From assembly GCA_025403435.1 (NCBI GenBank), contig CM046350.1, forward strand, positions 5,863,512-5,927,511: a stretch of DNA of 64,000 bases, read 5' to 3'. A program made the position numbers and the translations under genes. Shown in pieces: positions 1 to 13,943 of the stretch. The notes beneath the pieces were generated by a model. That model was not told the DNA's origin and did no database searches. It worked only from the letters and a program-made list of their open reading frames with translations. Each line of letters opens with the position of its first letter. Within the stretch, counting starts at the first letter, position 1. This DNA comes from Artocarpus heterophyllus (taxonomy: Eukaryota; Streptophyta; Magnoliopsida; Rosales; Moraceae).

Positions 1-3000
1 ACATCGCTCAAAACTTGACTTAAAACCATTTCAAATCATTTCTTAAAACTTAATAAGAAACATTTACTGAATCATACCTTAAAACTCAACTTTAAAATCA
101 TATCAAAATTTTCACAACGTACATCTTAAGACTTTGAAAAGATTTCTTAAGACTTTGAAAATATTTCTTAAAACTTTGAAAATCATATCAAACTTCGCAT
201 CCGTCCTCTGCAACACCGAACTCTTTAAATAGGTCCTAATGATCACCCATAAGACTACCTATAGTATGAAGAAACTTTTAATGAGCTTTCACTCAGTAAG
301 TTCAAACGTAATCTTATAAATCATTAAAATATGCTTTATAAGCTTTTCTCATAAAAACCTTTCTCTTAAAACATTTTTTGTAAATGTTTCTCACAAAACA
401 TTTCTTAAACATTTTTCATAAACCATTTCTTATAAACGTGAAAATGTTTTTCATAAACATTTAACATAAAACATTTCTCAAAATGTTTTTCATAACACAT
501 AAACATTTTATAATAAGGAAAACATGCAAAATCAAAATGCATAATTTCATTTATGCTTAATTATGAACTTTCAATTGTGAGCATCCTATAAATATTCATT
601 TCTTACTTTAACTTTTTATCTTTGTTCCTTAACTTTTCTAATGATATAAACTTTAGTGTTTATACCAACATCATTAATCATGAGATTATAAACATGATGT
701 TTCCTTTGTGGAAGACTTGGGATGCTTCCCTTATGGAAGAATTAAGACCATCGAACATCGAGGTCATAACTTTAACTTTACTTTGAGTATCTCACAATAA
801 GGAGGCTGGTACGACACTACTTATCATCTTTACTTTACCTTCTTTCTACTTTACCTTCTTTCTAACTTTAGTGAGCATATCAAATACTATATCTTTAGCA
901 TATAAATATTAAGCATATCAAATGCAATCATAATGCAAACAATGACTTGATCTCTAAAACTGATTGCATAACAAATGCAACATAAAACTTGTAACTTCAA
1001 CTATAAAGCATTATATATTAACAAAATACAAACATACTTTAAATATAATTATTGCAAATATATTGCAAATTTTTACTTAATTTTTAAAACTTTATGCATA
1101 ACTAGTGAAAACGTACTTTAAAAACAACTTGTATAACAATTGCAAACATATATATAAACATTTGGAAATCATTTACTTTGTGTTATATGTGAGGTTTGAG
1201 CTTACATAGTCCTAGCTCTAAAGTTTCTGTCTCATTCCTTTTCCTTTTATTAGTTAGCTTCTATGTCTTGAACAAATGACACCCGACTTTTCACTTACTT
1301 TTTCATATTATTAATCTACTTGATTGATAATAGAACTTAATCATTAATCATTCATTCCTTTTTACATAACTTGGTATACTATCGGTTTATTTTCTTTTAC
1401 TTCGCTTTATAACCTACTGGGGTTACCTTTCCCTTTATTTAACTATGTAACCCACTCAGTTATTATTCTTTATTTATTTAACTCTGTAACCCATCGAGTT
1501 ACATTTTTCTTAACTTAACTTTGTAACCTATCGGGTTACCTTTCTTTTACTTATCTTGAACATCCCTTATTAAATCTCCCATCTCATATGACAGTTTCGT
1601 TACTTAACATATTACAGAGCATTTTTACTTGAAGAATGTTTTGCTAATTTGGAGTGTTTGGCTCCATTTTAGTCGTTTTCTTAAAAAAAACGTTTTTACC
1701 CTTAATGGGGTTTTCGTCAATTTTGTAACTTGTTAAATTTTTTACTTAACTTTTCCTCTTATTTCTTACATGTCATGAAAAAATTCCCGCTAAGGGGCAT
1801 TTTCCAACATTGGACGTTTTGGGACCTTTTTGTCTTTTTCGTAAAATGACCATTTTGCCCCTAACAGGCCTTTAAAAACTTTCGAAACACATTTTAACAC
1901 ATAACTTTCATTTCTTTATGGCTCATAATATTACAAAACCAAAAATAATGGTTTTCCTTTCAATTAAATCTGTTTTGTCAAAACTTTACAGTTTTGACCC
2001 ATAATGCAAAAATCATGACATTTTTGCCCTTATCGTTTTTTCTTTCATTCTTTACTTGATTAAACTCTCAATATTAAAAAAAAAAAAAAACCCTATGGTT
2101 ACTCACTACCCACAAAAATGCAGGAACCCAATGTTCCCTTGTGAAAACGCAATTTTCACACGATTTTACAATTTTAACCTAAAACACAAAAATCTTGACA
2201 TTTTTGCCCCTGAGACAAAAACAACCACTTTATACCAAAAAATTTAATTTTTTTCAAGGAATAAAACTTACAAAAGTACCTTGGTCAAATTCAAAACTTT
2301 TCATAACATTCTCATTTATGAAATTTTGTGCTCAAAATTTTATAAAATTCATAATTCCTCAACCGAGCAGAATTTTGACAAATTGTCCATGCTGCCTTAA
2401 CATTTTCGATGAGTTCTATAACTTTTATGTTTTAACTTTCCTAAAATTCTACGTTAAGGTGGACTTTTTGGCTGATTTTCAAATCTGTTGAATTTTAGCA
2501 AAACTTTACAATTTAATCCTTTTAGAATTTTACTAAACTTTGTTCTTAAAAGTTGTTTCCCTCACTTTTTTGGCAAATCCTATTGCATATTTGGAAAATA
2601 ATTTAGCCTTTGTGCCCTCAAAATCCTATTCTCTTGAAAACTAGTTAAACTTTACAAAGTTTAACAATTTCCTTGTTTTTAACCACAAAATCCTTACTTT
2701 CTTTCTTTCTGTCCTTATCATCATTAATATAAAACATAAAACAATCATGTCATAATGTCCATCTTACATGCCATAGCTCAAAACATACCATCAAACACTT
2801 AGCATACAACAAAACATAAACTTTCAAGACTTGAGTTTCAAATTTTACCAAGGTATTCCTTAAGCTTTTACACCTACTCTTTAGTGCTTGTTCTTGGCTT
2901 AAATTCCTTAACATAATCATAGCAAAAACTTCCTGAAAAACCCATCCATAACTTGGAAGAAAACCATTAAACTCCTTAGGGAAAAGGTTAGAATTTTTAC

Positions 3001-4033
3001 CTTAAAACCCCTTAACCTCCTTAAGAACACTTGCTTTTGTTTCTTTGCATGCTTTGGAGGCTTGAATTTCATCAAAATCTTGAGAGAGAAATGCCTAGGG
3101 GGTGGTTTCTGCTAGGGAAGAAATGAGAAATTTTTCAAAAAACCAAATCTTTTTAATTTTCAACAAGTCCTTGACTATTTATAGTCACCACTCTAGGGAC
3201 TTGCTTGCAAAGGAAAAATTACCTAAAAAATGTGGCACATTCTCTACCTTTAGAGTGTCCCCTTTTTTCTTTTTTCTTTTTTTTTCTTTCTTTTTGGTGA
3301 CTAATCATGCTTAGTCACCCTTAAGCATCATTAAACATTAAGGTGGCACGATTTGATTTGGCCACATTAAGATTTCTTATCCATTTGGGTGTCCCATGGT
3401 GTGTCTTACATTTTTCATGAGATCCCACAACCTCCCAAACTTATTTATATCCACCACTTGATGTAATTCCTATACTGTTTAATTTTATACAATCTAAATT
3501 TATACTGACAGTATTTTTTTATACTGTCGGTATATTTTCTATACTGTTACGAGCTTACACAGTATTCCTTACTCATTCATGTCCTCCAAATAGTATGATT
3601 CTTATATTGCTGTAACTTTAAACAGTCTAATTTCTATACTGCTTAACCTTATACAGTCTAATTTTTACACTGCATTATTTTTACAGTGTAATTTTCTTTT
3701 TGCAGAACTTTATAGTGTACTTGTTTACACTGCGTTATTCTAATACTGTATAATTTTTTATATTGTTATACAGTATTTTTCTTAAACTTTATTTTTGTTT
3801 TAGCATTTGTTGCAACATATTTTGCAACTATTAAGCTTTCTAGCTTATATTCGTATCATTTCTTTCTCATATAAGACTATGACATGATTTTTATCTTTAA
3901 AAATACTTTTTTGCTTTTATGGACTATATCATAAAAATTAGATTAAACAATAATCCTTGTGACACATATTTCTGCTTAACATAATCCTTAAATTATTGTA
4001 TTCTTAATGTACTAAAAATCCTCGAGTGTCACA
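1..4033 (-). mobile_element. Long LTR-retrotransposon copy (LTR, perhaps with internal sequence), left end outside the window
   Basis: Read on the minus strand the element begins TGTGACACTCGAGG at 4033, the usual TGTGACAC start of Ty3-type plant LTRs. A TATAAATA box lies at 3176-3183 on the minus strand, about 850 bp in, followed by a pyrimidine-poor leader, as expected for LTR promoter and R region. The stretch holds many degenerate AAACATTT-like repeats and no long ORF. The same sequence, in opposite orientation and shorter, recurs at 20163-22006; shared blocks include the first 80 bp and the part around 680-780 (AGTCTTCCACA, GACCTCG on the minus strand). Whether all 4 kb is LTR or some is internal region cannot be decided, because the other end lies before position 1. 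Confidence 0.6.
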
Positions 4034-5984
4034 AAATGAAAATGAAAACAACTTTTTTTGTTTTTAACTTTTGTTCAGTTTTTGAAAAATTTTAAAAATG
4101 TTTTTGTTTTGTGTTTTTCAAAAATGGATCTAAACAAGTTCTTCTTTTCATTTTTGTTTTTTTTTTTTTTCTGTTTTTGAAAACGAAAGAAAATGAAAGC
4201 AAACGGACGCCATATTTTATGAAAAAGTGTGGTTAATATATAATTTCCAAATTCCTTGTCGTTACACCTTTTAAAATCATCGTACAAAATCGACACGCGT
4301 TAAGGTGTGAGACGGCCCTTGACGAACAATACACACACGGATCGCCATCAATCGTTCTCCAAACTTATAATTATATATGCTGACGAAAGCATAGGGAATT
4401 AATGCACTGGCATTAAGCCAATCATTTATTTTTGTTGTCGTTCTTCTTACTTGGCTTACGAGAGCAACCCGCTCCGCCCGCTGATTCAAAACCTCAATCA
4501 AGCATAACCGTAAACCCAGTGGGACAATCTTTCATCACGTGAACATTTGTGTCCGACGCTTTAACATATTTCAAGTCTATTTAATCGACAGAATTATGTT
4601 GTAGTCACGTCCATATCAGAGCTTTTACGCAAAAAGATACAAAAACGCAGAGCAACTTGACTTTTTTAATTTTTAATTTCTAAATTTTGAGAGCAAAAAC
4701 TTTACCTCTTTTTTTTTTTTTACTTTTCCTGCTTTCCAACAGTAGTTGACAACAAAATCCTCATCTTCCCACTGTTTATGTACGAACTAATTACGGGTTT
4801 CAACAGAAATTTTATTAAAAAATTCAAATTTTTACCTGCATGACTTCGTGAGTGCTTGTCCAAGTTCATGTGCCTTTTATTATATTCACGAGCACCATAG
4901 TCCGTTGAATATTACAGTGTTTCAAGTTAATTTTATGGGGAGGGAAGGGAAAAACCGACTCCTCCTGTGTCTTTTTATTTTTATATGTTTTTAATAATAT
5001 CATGTAATGTGAATTCAAAAATTATTACTAGTTATGCCAATTAAAAATATTATGTTAATTAAAATATCACATGTTATTGATCACATCGGTTCATGGCGTT
5101 TTATTATTAGGAGGACACGAAATAAGATAGAAAAAGAAAAACATATAAGCCAAATCCGTCCGGTGACAACTAATGATAAGAAACTGACACCATAAATATG
5201 AAGTATACAAATACAATCACACACAATATATGTATATATACACGTATATGTGCGTATATATAGGCTTGTTTCAGAAAAAAGAGGAAAAAAATCATATTCT
5301 GACTAGGAATTTATTATAAGTAGTGAAGCAGCCAGTGTCTTTGACCACAACTTACGTATAAACGAAATGAGCTCTTTGACCTACGTACGTATAATAACCC
5401 GTCCTACGTACTTTACCAGTGCCCTGTTAGTGGGTATAAATTAAATTGTACTTCTGAACATTAGTCCTTCGATACATACATATATTTTTAAAAAAGTCTT
5501 TGCATTTAGTAATATTGTTTAAGGAGACAAATATATATTACTTAATTCAAAGAACTAAGAATATTAATGTCTGAAAAGGATGGATATGATAATAACTTGA
5601 AACTCATGATCAAGTTGAACGAAGAAAATAATAAAGATATTGTCAATCATCGATAAGCACTAGAGAGGCGCCATTATTGTAGTCGTCCTTTATTATTGTA
5701 GCTAATGATAAGGACTTGCATTCTTCTAGCTAACATTCTGAACTTAATTGCTCATTTTGAAGGTTTGTTGAAAGAGAGACAACAAAATACATATCCCCTA
5801 TTACACACATTTTATTTATCCCTTCAAAAGTGGAATCTATGATTACCAAGACCTTTGTGTAATATATGACCTAATTATTGAGGGTACTTACATATTACAC
5901 TGTAATTTGCGTTATCTTTTCTAAAATGAATATTATTGTGATCTCTGCACAGCTTTAACTTTTATGTATATATAAACAAGTTGC
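4034..5984. other. Intergenic, AT-rich, no gene seen
   Basis: No ORF with recognisable similarity and no RNA gene. 4034-4200 is a homopolymer-rich stretch (long T and A runs) that looks like a degraded miniature transposon. The rest is AT-rich with short TA runs near 5225-5265. Confidence 0.5.
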
Positions 5985-6115
5985 TAGGGGTCCAAGACAT
6001 GTTGGTGTAGTGGCATGGGGACAAGGGTAGGATAGGTATTGGGTTGGAAAAAGAAGGTTCGATCCTTCGTTGTATAAGAAAAAGTTGCGAGGCCATTTTA
6101 AAGAAAAAAATTTTT
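5985..6115 (+). mobile_element. tRNA-derived SINE
   Basis: An internal RNA polymerase III promoter can be read. The A box TGGTGTAGTGG at 6003-6013 fits TRGYNNARNNG exactly. The B box GGTTCGATCCT at 6056-6066 fits GGTTCGANNCC at 10 of 11 positions. Spacing between the boxes is about 43 bp, as in tRNA-derived SINEs. The unit ends in an A/T-rich tail near 6100-6120. No tRNA cloverleaf can be folded, so it is not a functional tRNA gene. Target-site duplications were not identified. Confidence 0.6.
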
Positions 6116-7382
6116 TTTCCTAGGCTAGCTAGTTAGCTAGCTAGGGAATTATTAGTAAAAAGAAAAATGAAAAAAAAATAGAACGGAGTCCCGCCTGTGT
6201 TAAGAAAATAAGGAAAACAAACAAACGAACAACCTATGGAAAAAAAAAATAAAAATAAAAGCAACCAAAAACAACTGGAATAAATTAAATAATCCAATCT
6301 GGTTTTACTTGCTCAGCTTGAAACCCCTTCCATTTTCGAGTGATCTGTAGATCTAGCATAGGCATTTTTCTTTCCAAAGCTTTGGTCAATTTATTAAAAC
6401 CTAAAGCCATTAAATTCATTTCTTTGTAAGCAATAATAATCCTCATTACAAAACTAAAACTTTTTTTTATTTATTGTTTTAAGTGACATTAATCTAATCT
6501 GTTTAAACAAAATATCCCGATTCAAGTATAAGCTATATATGTGCTGCACCATATGTACGGAAAGCACTTTTTTTTTTTTGGGGCAAAAAATTATGGTATG
6601 GTATAAGAAAGAAAGAGCTTTAAAAATATAAACGTTAAAGGTTTAAGAATACCGCTAATGTGAAGCACTAATAAACTAATAAAAGTAGATTTCGTTTGTG
6701 AATTCATGCCGTGGACCTACTTTCTTCTATTATTTTGTGCTCTGCAACATTTGCATCCTCTTGCTTTTTTTTTTTATTTAAAAGTATATTGGGCGGATTT
6801 TTTATATTTCATGTTTGTGATTGCTAAAGACGGTAGTTGTGCTGCAAATTGTAAGTTGTGGTCCATTTGATACCAGATGTATAAATAATATGCATTAATC
6901 TCAAAGTGATGAATGTAGTTAATTTGTATTAATTTTGGCAATAATTAATGATTATTCTAATATTTATCTATAGATGAGTATGTTATTTTGGAATGTTATT
7001 TTGGTCGTGCGATATGCTTATTAAACAGTTGTAATAAATTTGTAATTTAAACATATAATATGCCACACCATTATTTGTTATTAAGATATGCATTAATAAA
7101 TACTACTATATACGGCAACCGTGATATTAAACACTATACACTAATAAAAAATCCTATACTTAGGGTCAACTTTTTATTAATTTTGATGCTTAATACTAGT
7201 GGCGTCCTAAGTATTTTTGTATTTCTATACTGTGTGGTCTGATATATATGCTTTTACTTTCTTTTATTCAAAAACATATTAGATGGTTAAAATTCAAACT
7301 TATCATTATACATGTAGTGACAAATTTCGATACTTCATGTTTGATCGGTAATTATAAAGGAATGTAAACGTTGGCTAATTAT

Positions 7383-7385
<3 letters not shown>

Positions 7386-7414
<29 letters not shown>
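7386..7414. repeat. (TA)n microsatellite
   Basis: Uninterrupted TA dinucleotide run. Similar short TA runs occur near 14309-14328 and 26311-26334. Confidence 0.9.
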
Positions 7415-7417
<3 letters not shown>

Positions 7418-7485
7418 CCATATATATACACACTGAAGTACCACGGTGATAATTTGTTTGGTAAATGATGTTTTGACGCTGAGGC

Positions 7486-7935
7486 CAATACTAGATATTC
7501 CTAACCTGAACTTGCGTAGAATTATTAATGAGGTAGCTATGTCTTCATACTAATTAAAAAAAAAGGAAAAGAAAAAGAAAAAGCTACGTCCTCTCACATT
7601 TTAACTAAACCTATTCAGAAATAAAAATCTATTTTTCTTATTTGCTAACTTGTAGAGTGAAGAGTTCAAAGGTTTGTTTTCAAATCACAATAACAACAAC
7701 AATAATAATAATATGTTTCTAAGAGCAATACTAAATGTTCCTAACCTCAACTTTGCGCAAAATTATTGATGGGGTAGCTACATCTTCTCACTAACTATTA
7801 AAAAAAAAAAAAAAGCTACGGCCTCTCACATTTCAACGCGACTTGTTCAGACGTAAAAATTTATTTTTCTTATTTTCTAACTATTACAGTCATTGATTCG
7901 AAAGTTTGCTTTCAAATAATAATAATAATAGTAAT
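7486..7935. repeat. Two direct copies of a ~220-bp unit ending in (AAT)n
   Basis: Copy 1 is about 7486-7713 and copy 2 about 7726-7935. Shared blocks in the same order are CAATACTA, ATTCCTAACCT, AAAATTATTGATG-like, GGTAGCTA, CCTCTCACATTT, ATTTTTCTTATTT and TTTCAAAT, then an AAT repeat. An A-rich interior differs in length between copies. It may be a retroposon inserted twice or a local tandem duplication. I could not assign a family. Confidence 0.6.
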
Positions 7936-8169
7936 GAACCAAACTTTACCAGTCACAAGCACTTCCATTACTATGTTTTTTAGTATCTAATCCAAACTTT
8001 CTTGATTCATAATTGTGGAGAATCTAATATAGAAAGGAGACGATCCGAAAAATTACGCAGACCATAGAAATGATATTTTAAATTTTTTTACAAATGTTGT
8101 ACCAGTAAAGCAATAATCAGTCCTTTCCAGACAAAAAAAAAAAAAAAGAGCAATAATTAGCGCGTAAAC

Positions 8170-8600
8170 TTTTGGAAGTTTTATGATTTGTTTGGTGCAC
8201 GAGTTCAGAATTGCATAGTTAGAACTTTATAATTTGAACTGTGGATCTTAAATTGTATAGTTTAAATGGTAGTTTTAAACTAACATTTGAAACATAAAGG
8301 TTTAAAAATAAAATAAAACATCATATCAAGTTTAAAATGAGAACTGGTGTTTAGAAAATTATGGTTTATAAAAAAAAAAGAATGAGAATTATTTCGACTG
8401 TAGAAAATGGTGCAAATCGTAAGAACTTAAAAAGGGACAAAGTTTAGATTTTTGAGATTTTAATCGTTTTAGAACTTGACAAGGGCAAAGTTTGAATTTT
8501 GAAGATTTTGACTGTTTTAAAACCGTTTTTATGGTTTAAAATAACCTTAGTTATTACTTTATCAAATATTAGTTTGAACCATCTTTATGGTTTAAATTAT
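8170..8600. repeat. Dispersed AT-rich repeat, copy A
   Basis: Shares a series of blocks with 15730-16050: AGAATTG(C/T)AT, a TTTAAATGGT stretch, CTAACATTTGAAA versus CTGACATTTGAAA, AAAATGAGAA, and AAAATGGT(G/T)CAAA. Both are non-coding. This fits two old copies of one miniature transposon family. Exact ends and target duplications are unclear. Confidence 0.5.
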
Positions 8601-11600
8601 AAGTTTTGAATCTACGTTCCAAAGAGCCTCTTAACAATCCAAAGCAGTCTTTATCTTTTGTCGGTCACAACGTCTAGAGTTCCTTTTTTCGGCTATCATT
8701 GAGGGACTATTTAGCTACTAATTAACAAATTCAAAGAATTGGTGATGATGATGATGGGCATTTCTACAATGGGTATTTAAAAAGTATTCCAATAAGTGCT
8801 TGTTTTTCAATAGTCAAATTTGATAGTCAAAAATGGTTATTGGTAGAGGTTCACATTATAAAAGGATCCTAATAATAAAATATAAAAACAATATAAAATT
8901 TTTTTAAAAAAAGGGAACAACACTTCCTCGCTTTTTAGACATTGGTTTTTTTTTTCCTTTTAATTAATTAAAAGAAAAAAAGAGAGAAAAAGTAGTGAAC
9001 CAAAAGCATCATCAATATGATTTCTATACAGAAAGATACATTAACCAAGATAATGACATGTACTAGTGAGTGATTATTATTGAGAATAGCATGATGACTT
9101 GATATCACGCCCGAATATGAACCGCAATTGCCTTACACTTATAGCTAGCACGCTGGCCCCTTAGTAAAATCTTGTCTCATATACATAGTAATCTTATTTA
9201 ACCACGTGGGTTTGTAACTTTGTTACTAATAAAATAGCAGGTTTCAGTCTAAAAAATATATTGTATATTAGGCTGGGACCTACAATTTTATGAGTAATAG
9301 GATTAAAAAAGTTTTCCTATATATGTGTGTGTGTGTATGTATATATATTTAATATTTGATTAGGATGAATGTTGTCAATTAGTTTTTATTAGCAGCTAGT
9401 TGAGGTACGTGTCACATGCTATCGAGTTGTAATTGATTTTCTTTTTTAATGTAGAATATAAAGAACAATAAGAACAAATTTATTTTGAGATCCAAGACGA
9501 GTAGGCATTGATGGTAGACTAGTACATTCGATTTGTTTTCAATTCAATATAAAAGTTTTTGTGTCAACGTTGGTTCATTATAAGAAGAGTTAATCACAAA
9601 ATGAAAATTACACCAGATGGTCAAATTATTGTGGTGAAATTGAAATTTGACATAATTTTTAGAATATTTAAAAACTAACCATAATTACACAATGATTATT
9701 ATAATAATATCAATTATGTACTCTAAAATTACATAATAATTATTTTAATGATATTATTTTAAGTCATATCATATGGAGCCATATTCTTATTGCACAATCA
9801 TTATTAATGTACATATGTCTCATAAACCCGCCAAAATTATAACAACAATGTGACAATTTGTTAATTAGACTGCTTGAGTATAATAACTTGTTGAACTTAA
9901 TTCTCTTTTGCCCAGTTACCAAAAACACGGTCTACAAACACTTGATTTGCTTGGTGAGTTGATAAAAATAGAGATCTTTTTTCTTGCTTATAAATTGCTC
10001 AATTGAAAATCATTGTTTGAACTGCTTTTTCAGCGCGGAAAATTGAACCCATGACTGAGATGATGTTTTTCTAGTCATCGTTGTTGTAGTCTCTCTCTCT
10101 CTCTCTTAAAAAAAAAAAAGTACAAAGACCTCATTTTTAGTAAATAAGCAACTAAATTAGTAAAACTTTTAACTATGTCGGTCACCTTCCTTTTTACTCC
10201 TCTTTTCACAGAATTTTTCATCAGCATCCCAAACTTGCAATTTGTTGTTTATGTTAAATAAAATTGAAATTATTTGTATGCAAGTCTTTTTTTTCCCTTA
10301 ACTTTCTTCCCTTTTTGAGTGAGGAATTTTGTAATGTGGAAGACGGCAAAACCCTATAATTTGGGAAAGTATTTGATTTATTTTAAAAAAAAGTATTTTA
10401 GGAACTTTGTGCTTTAACGATACTAATCAAAGTAGTGATATGACCTGTGGAAACAAGAAACTTCAAAAAAGAAGAATGCTGCCAGGCACTCCACAAGCAT
10501 CGGAGGGACGTTCGTGAGTGTCACAAGGCCAAGTAGTTTGACCAAAATACATGTTTTGAAAATGCCCAGCAGGGGTGGGCTTTAGTTGAAAAAAAAAATG
10601 GTTGTGTAAAGAGTTATTTGCGCCATCAATCTTTGAAGACATGCACTTGTTTCATTTTAGTCTTTATTATTCAGTTTTAAATATTTAGCTATCTTGAGGT
10701 TTCTACAATTTTTTGTCCCCTTTATTGTTAAACTATTTATTTTCGAACAAAATATAACACGAAGATCGCTTGTAAGAGTTTTAAAATAGATAAAATAGTT
10801 TTAAAAAATAACCATATTTTAAAAAAATATTTTAAAAGAAAAATAATCTGAATTGGGGGGTCATAGTCTGATTTTTTATTTTAGATTTATTTTTTAAAAA
10901 AAATTGCTTGTCTTTTTACTATTTGTCTGTAGCGATGTCAAAGTGAGACAAGTGCACATTCTCAAAGACCAATAGTATAAATCAACCCCTCTGACGTAAA
11001 TACACATGAATACATTCTATATTTCGTAGCTCCGCCTCCTCCTTGTCCTCCTCCGCCTCCTCCTCCTATTAATCACAAGATTTTAAACAGCCCTTCCTCC
11101 TCTTCCTCAGGATTTTTGACAACTTTTCTGGACTATTGTAATCACAAGCAAGATCTGCATATTTGATGATTTGATGTTCTTTTGTCATGGAATTTCTAAT
11201 TGACCCGTGGACTCATATATTATAATGTAGTATGGACAACTTTGTTTACCGTAATTTTATGGTTCATGAATTTAAATCACAATTCAATTTTTTTGTTAAC
11301 CATGTTCTCTCTTACTAATCAATTGCATTTGAACCAAATTTTCTATTTAAACCTGTGACCACAATTTGATTTTTTTTTTTTACTGTGTGGTCTTTTGTAA
11401 TTGTCAGTATTTTTTATTCATTTTTTTTAACAATGGACTGCAATATAATCAACGTTTTAGTGAAAAAAAAAAAAAGTACAACTATTCAATCTTCAATTTC
11501 ATTTAAAGTTAAAGACAACAAATTGCAAGTTTGGACTTTTAGACCCATATGCAATAATTTTCGAGTGACAAGTGGAGTGAAGAGGACGATTAACAATGAC

Positions 11601-12141
11601 ATTAACGAATGAATATGCCAATAAATTGAAAGTTTTGGAATCACATGTGTCAATTCAAAACAGAAACTCAAGTTTCACAAGTGTGAAAGTTTGGGGACAT
11701 GTGGTGCAAATTTTTTTCATAATAAGAATGACGAGAAATTGACAATTTCTCATTGGTTTGATAATTGGTCGCTGCGTGCGATGAAGTCCTCATTTATTTA
11801 ACCGATTTTGGAAAAACAAGACAGTCATATGTCATCGTTGTAAATGGCCGCAAGAATAGCTAATAAATTAGAGATTTGGAGAATCTTCTAAAATTAAAGC
11901 ATCAAATAGTACAATATTACAATTAAACTATTACAGAAAGACACCCATAATATCAACAAATGTCCCCATTATTTGTCCTATATATTCACACACACACACA
12001 TATATTTATGACACATACCTAATTAAACTACGTACACGCTTCTTATTAATTATAAATTTGGAACGTCAAAATTCAAACATTATTGGTATGTAGTCTCCAA
12101 TTAGCTGCTCGCTAGCCAGCTAGGCTTATTCTAAACTATTG
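8601..12141. other. Intergenic, downstream of the MYB gene
   Basis: No coding exon was recognised on either strand. It contains short homopolymer runs, a TG/TA run near 9330, a CT run near 10091-10105 and a CCT-rich pyrimidine tract near 11031-11105. The 3' untranslated region of the minus-strand MYB must lie just below 12142. Confidence 0.5.
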
Positions 12142-13943
12142 CTAATCTTGGACCCGATCCATTTCATCACTTGCGTCTATAAGATCAGAATTATTATTGG
12201 CTGTTCCCGATTCTAACTTAACTCCAAACAGAGCGCCCACATCTTGAGAAAACAAGAGACCGGTTTCATCAAAGCCTTTGTTATTATTAGTAGTAGTACT
12301 TTTGCATGATGGTGATGATGCGCTCATGATCATATTGTTGAAGTTTCCATCAAAACAATCAGAGAGGTCCAAGTCCAAGCAGTCAATGTTTAGGAAATCC
12401 GCCAGAAATTTCTCATGATCAAAGTCGACATGATGATCATGATCTTGCAAAGCCATGAATTGTGATGATGAATGACTTTCGTGAAAGTCATGAGCTAAGA
12501 CGTCGAATGGAACGTCGACTAACGGCTCATGATCATGTTGATCATGAAGCCCTGCGCCGGCAGCCATCATTTGATCATAAAAGTCGTTGACTTTTTCGAC
12601 GTCGGTGTTGACCGGCGGTACGACCGTATAATCAACCGCAGGTTTGGTATTGTTGTCATGATGATCATGATTGCCAAACGGTGGTGATTTTTTCTGTGGG
12701 ATGTCCTGAGGGAGCTGGAGTAGGACTTTGGTGCACTTGGTTGCTTTGGTTCGAACGACACTCGATTTCGGACTAGTAGTGGAGCTTCTAGAATATGGTT
12801 CTTGGGCAGTGGTAGAGAAGTGTGTCGTTTTGTTAGGACTTGGTGGAGGTAATTGGTTTGATGATGATGGTTTAGCTTTAGCAAGACATGATGTCGAATT
12901 TGACGCTGCAGCTGGGTCATGACTAGATTGAATTTTCTTACCAATGTTGGTGTTCCAGTAATTCTTTATTTCATTGTCTGTTCGGCCCGGTAGCCGCCCA
13001 GCTATCAAGGACCATCTGCATTAATTAATTAGTTATATGTTAACCAGTAATAATCCATCCAATAATGATTTCCTACGTCCTTCAAAAAAATAATAATATC
13101 CTACATATATAGAAAAAGACAAAGAACAATGCTAACATGTAAGGCATTAGTTTTTTAACTAATCATGAATTCACATGTCAAACAACGAGAATCCGAAGGA
13201 AAAAAAATTATTTCTAAACCAGAGGTGATATTCAAAGAGGTGTATATGTATAACATACGTGTATATAAATACATGCATATATGTTTTTTCGTCTTTTAAA
13301 AAATATATAAATGCATGTATGTGTAATTTGTGTGTCTGTGTATATATGCATGTATGCCCGTATGCAGTGATAAAGAAGTGATCATTAAAATAAAAGAGGT
13401 CAAATATATAAATATATATGTATATAATAAGATGTTGACCTGTTGCCCAAGAGGTTGTGAAGCCTGATGATGAGCTCCTCTTCGTCATGAGTAATGTTGC
13501 CCCTTTTGATGTCAGGTCTTAGATAATTCAGCCATCGAAGACGGCAACTCTTCCCACATCGCTTCAGTCCTGCACCATGCATGATTACATTGCCCAAGCA
13601 TTAGCCTAATTCTTCTTCTTTTTTGTTTTTTAGTCAATACATATATAAAAGAACAAAACCATATACAAGAAGAAGAAATTAAGGAGTTGTAAGGATAACC
13701 TAACCATAAATCTACACCCAACTCCATTACAAAGTGTACAAAGTGAAGAGTTTGAATTTCTTGTTCTAAATTTGAAAAAGAAAAAAAGAAAGAAAGAAAT
13801 TGATGAAAACCTGCTCTTTTTGGAAGGTTTCTCCATTTGCCTTCACCGTGAACTTTAATGTACTCTCTGAGTATTTTGTCTTCCATAGCTGTCCATGCCC
13901 CTCTATTTACTCCTTCCTTTGAACAACAAGGACTTCTACCCAT
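12142..13943 (-). CDS. MYBPA2: R2R3-MYB transcription factor, TT2/PA2 type (subgroup 5)
   Basis: Three exons in phase: 13943-13811, 13569-13440 and 13015-12142, giving 378 residues. The R2 repeat has tryptophans at 17, 37 and 57. R3 starts with the usual Ile at 70, with Trp at 89 and 108. The bHLH-partner motif [DE]Lx2[RK]x3Lx6Lx3R is complete in R3 (Glu76-Leu77, Arg80, Leu84, Leu91, Arg95), so a TT8-type bHLH partner is expected. Residues 174-185 read [12 protein letters not shown], the motif I associate with TT2-like proanthocyanidin regulators. The N terminus [11 protein letters not shown] is closer to grapevine MYBPA2 than to Arabidopsis TT2. The C-terminal half is rich in His, Asp and Asn, with an acidic stretch near 300-320 that may activate transcription. 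The two introns are at the canonical R2R3-MYB positions. By family it is a nuclear activator of flavan-3-ol genes; the exact orthologue is inferred. Confidence 0.92.

Noticed and set aside
12567..12944. 125-residue minus-strand ORF inside MYB exon 3
   Set aside because: A shifted-frame shadow of the MYB C-terminal exon, rich in His and Thr only because of the underlying codons.
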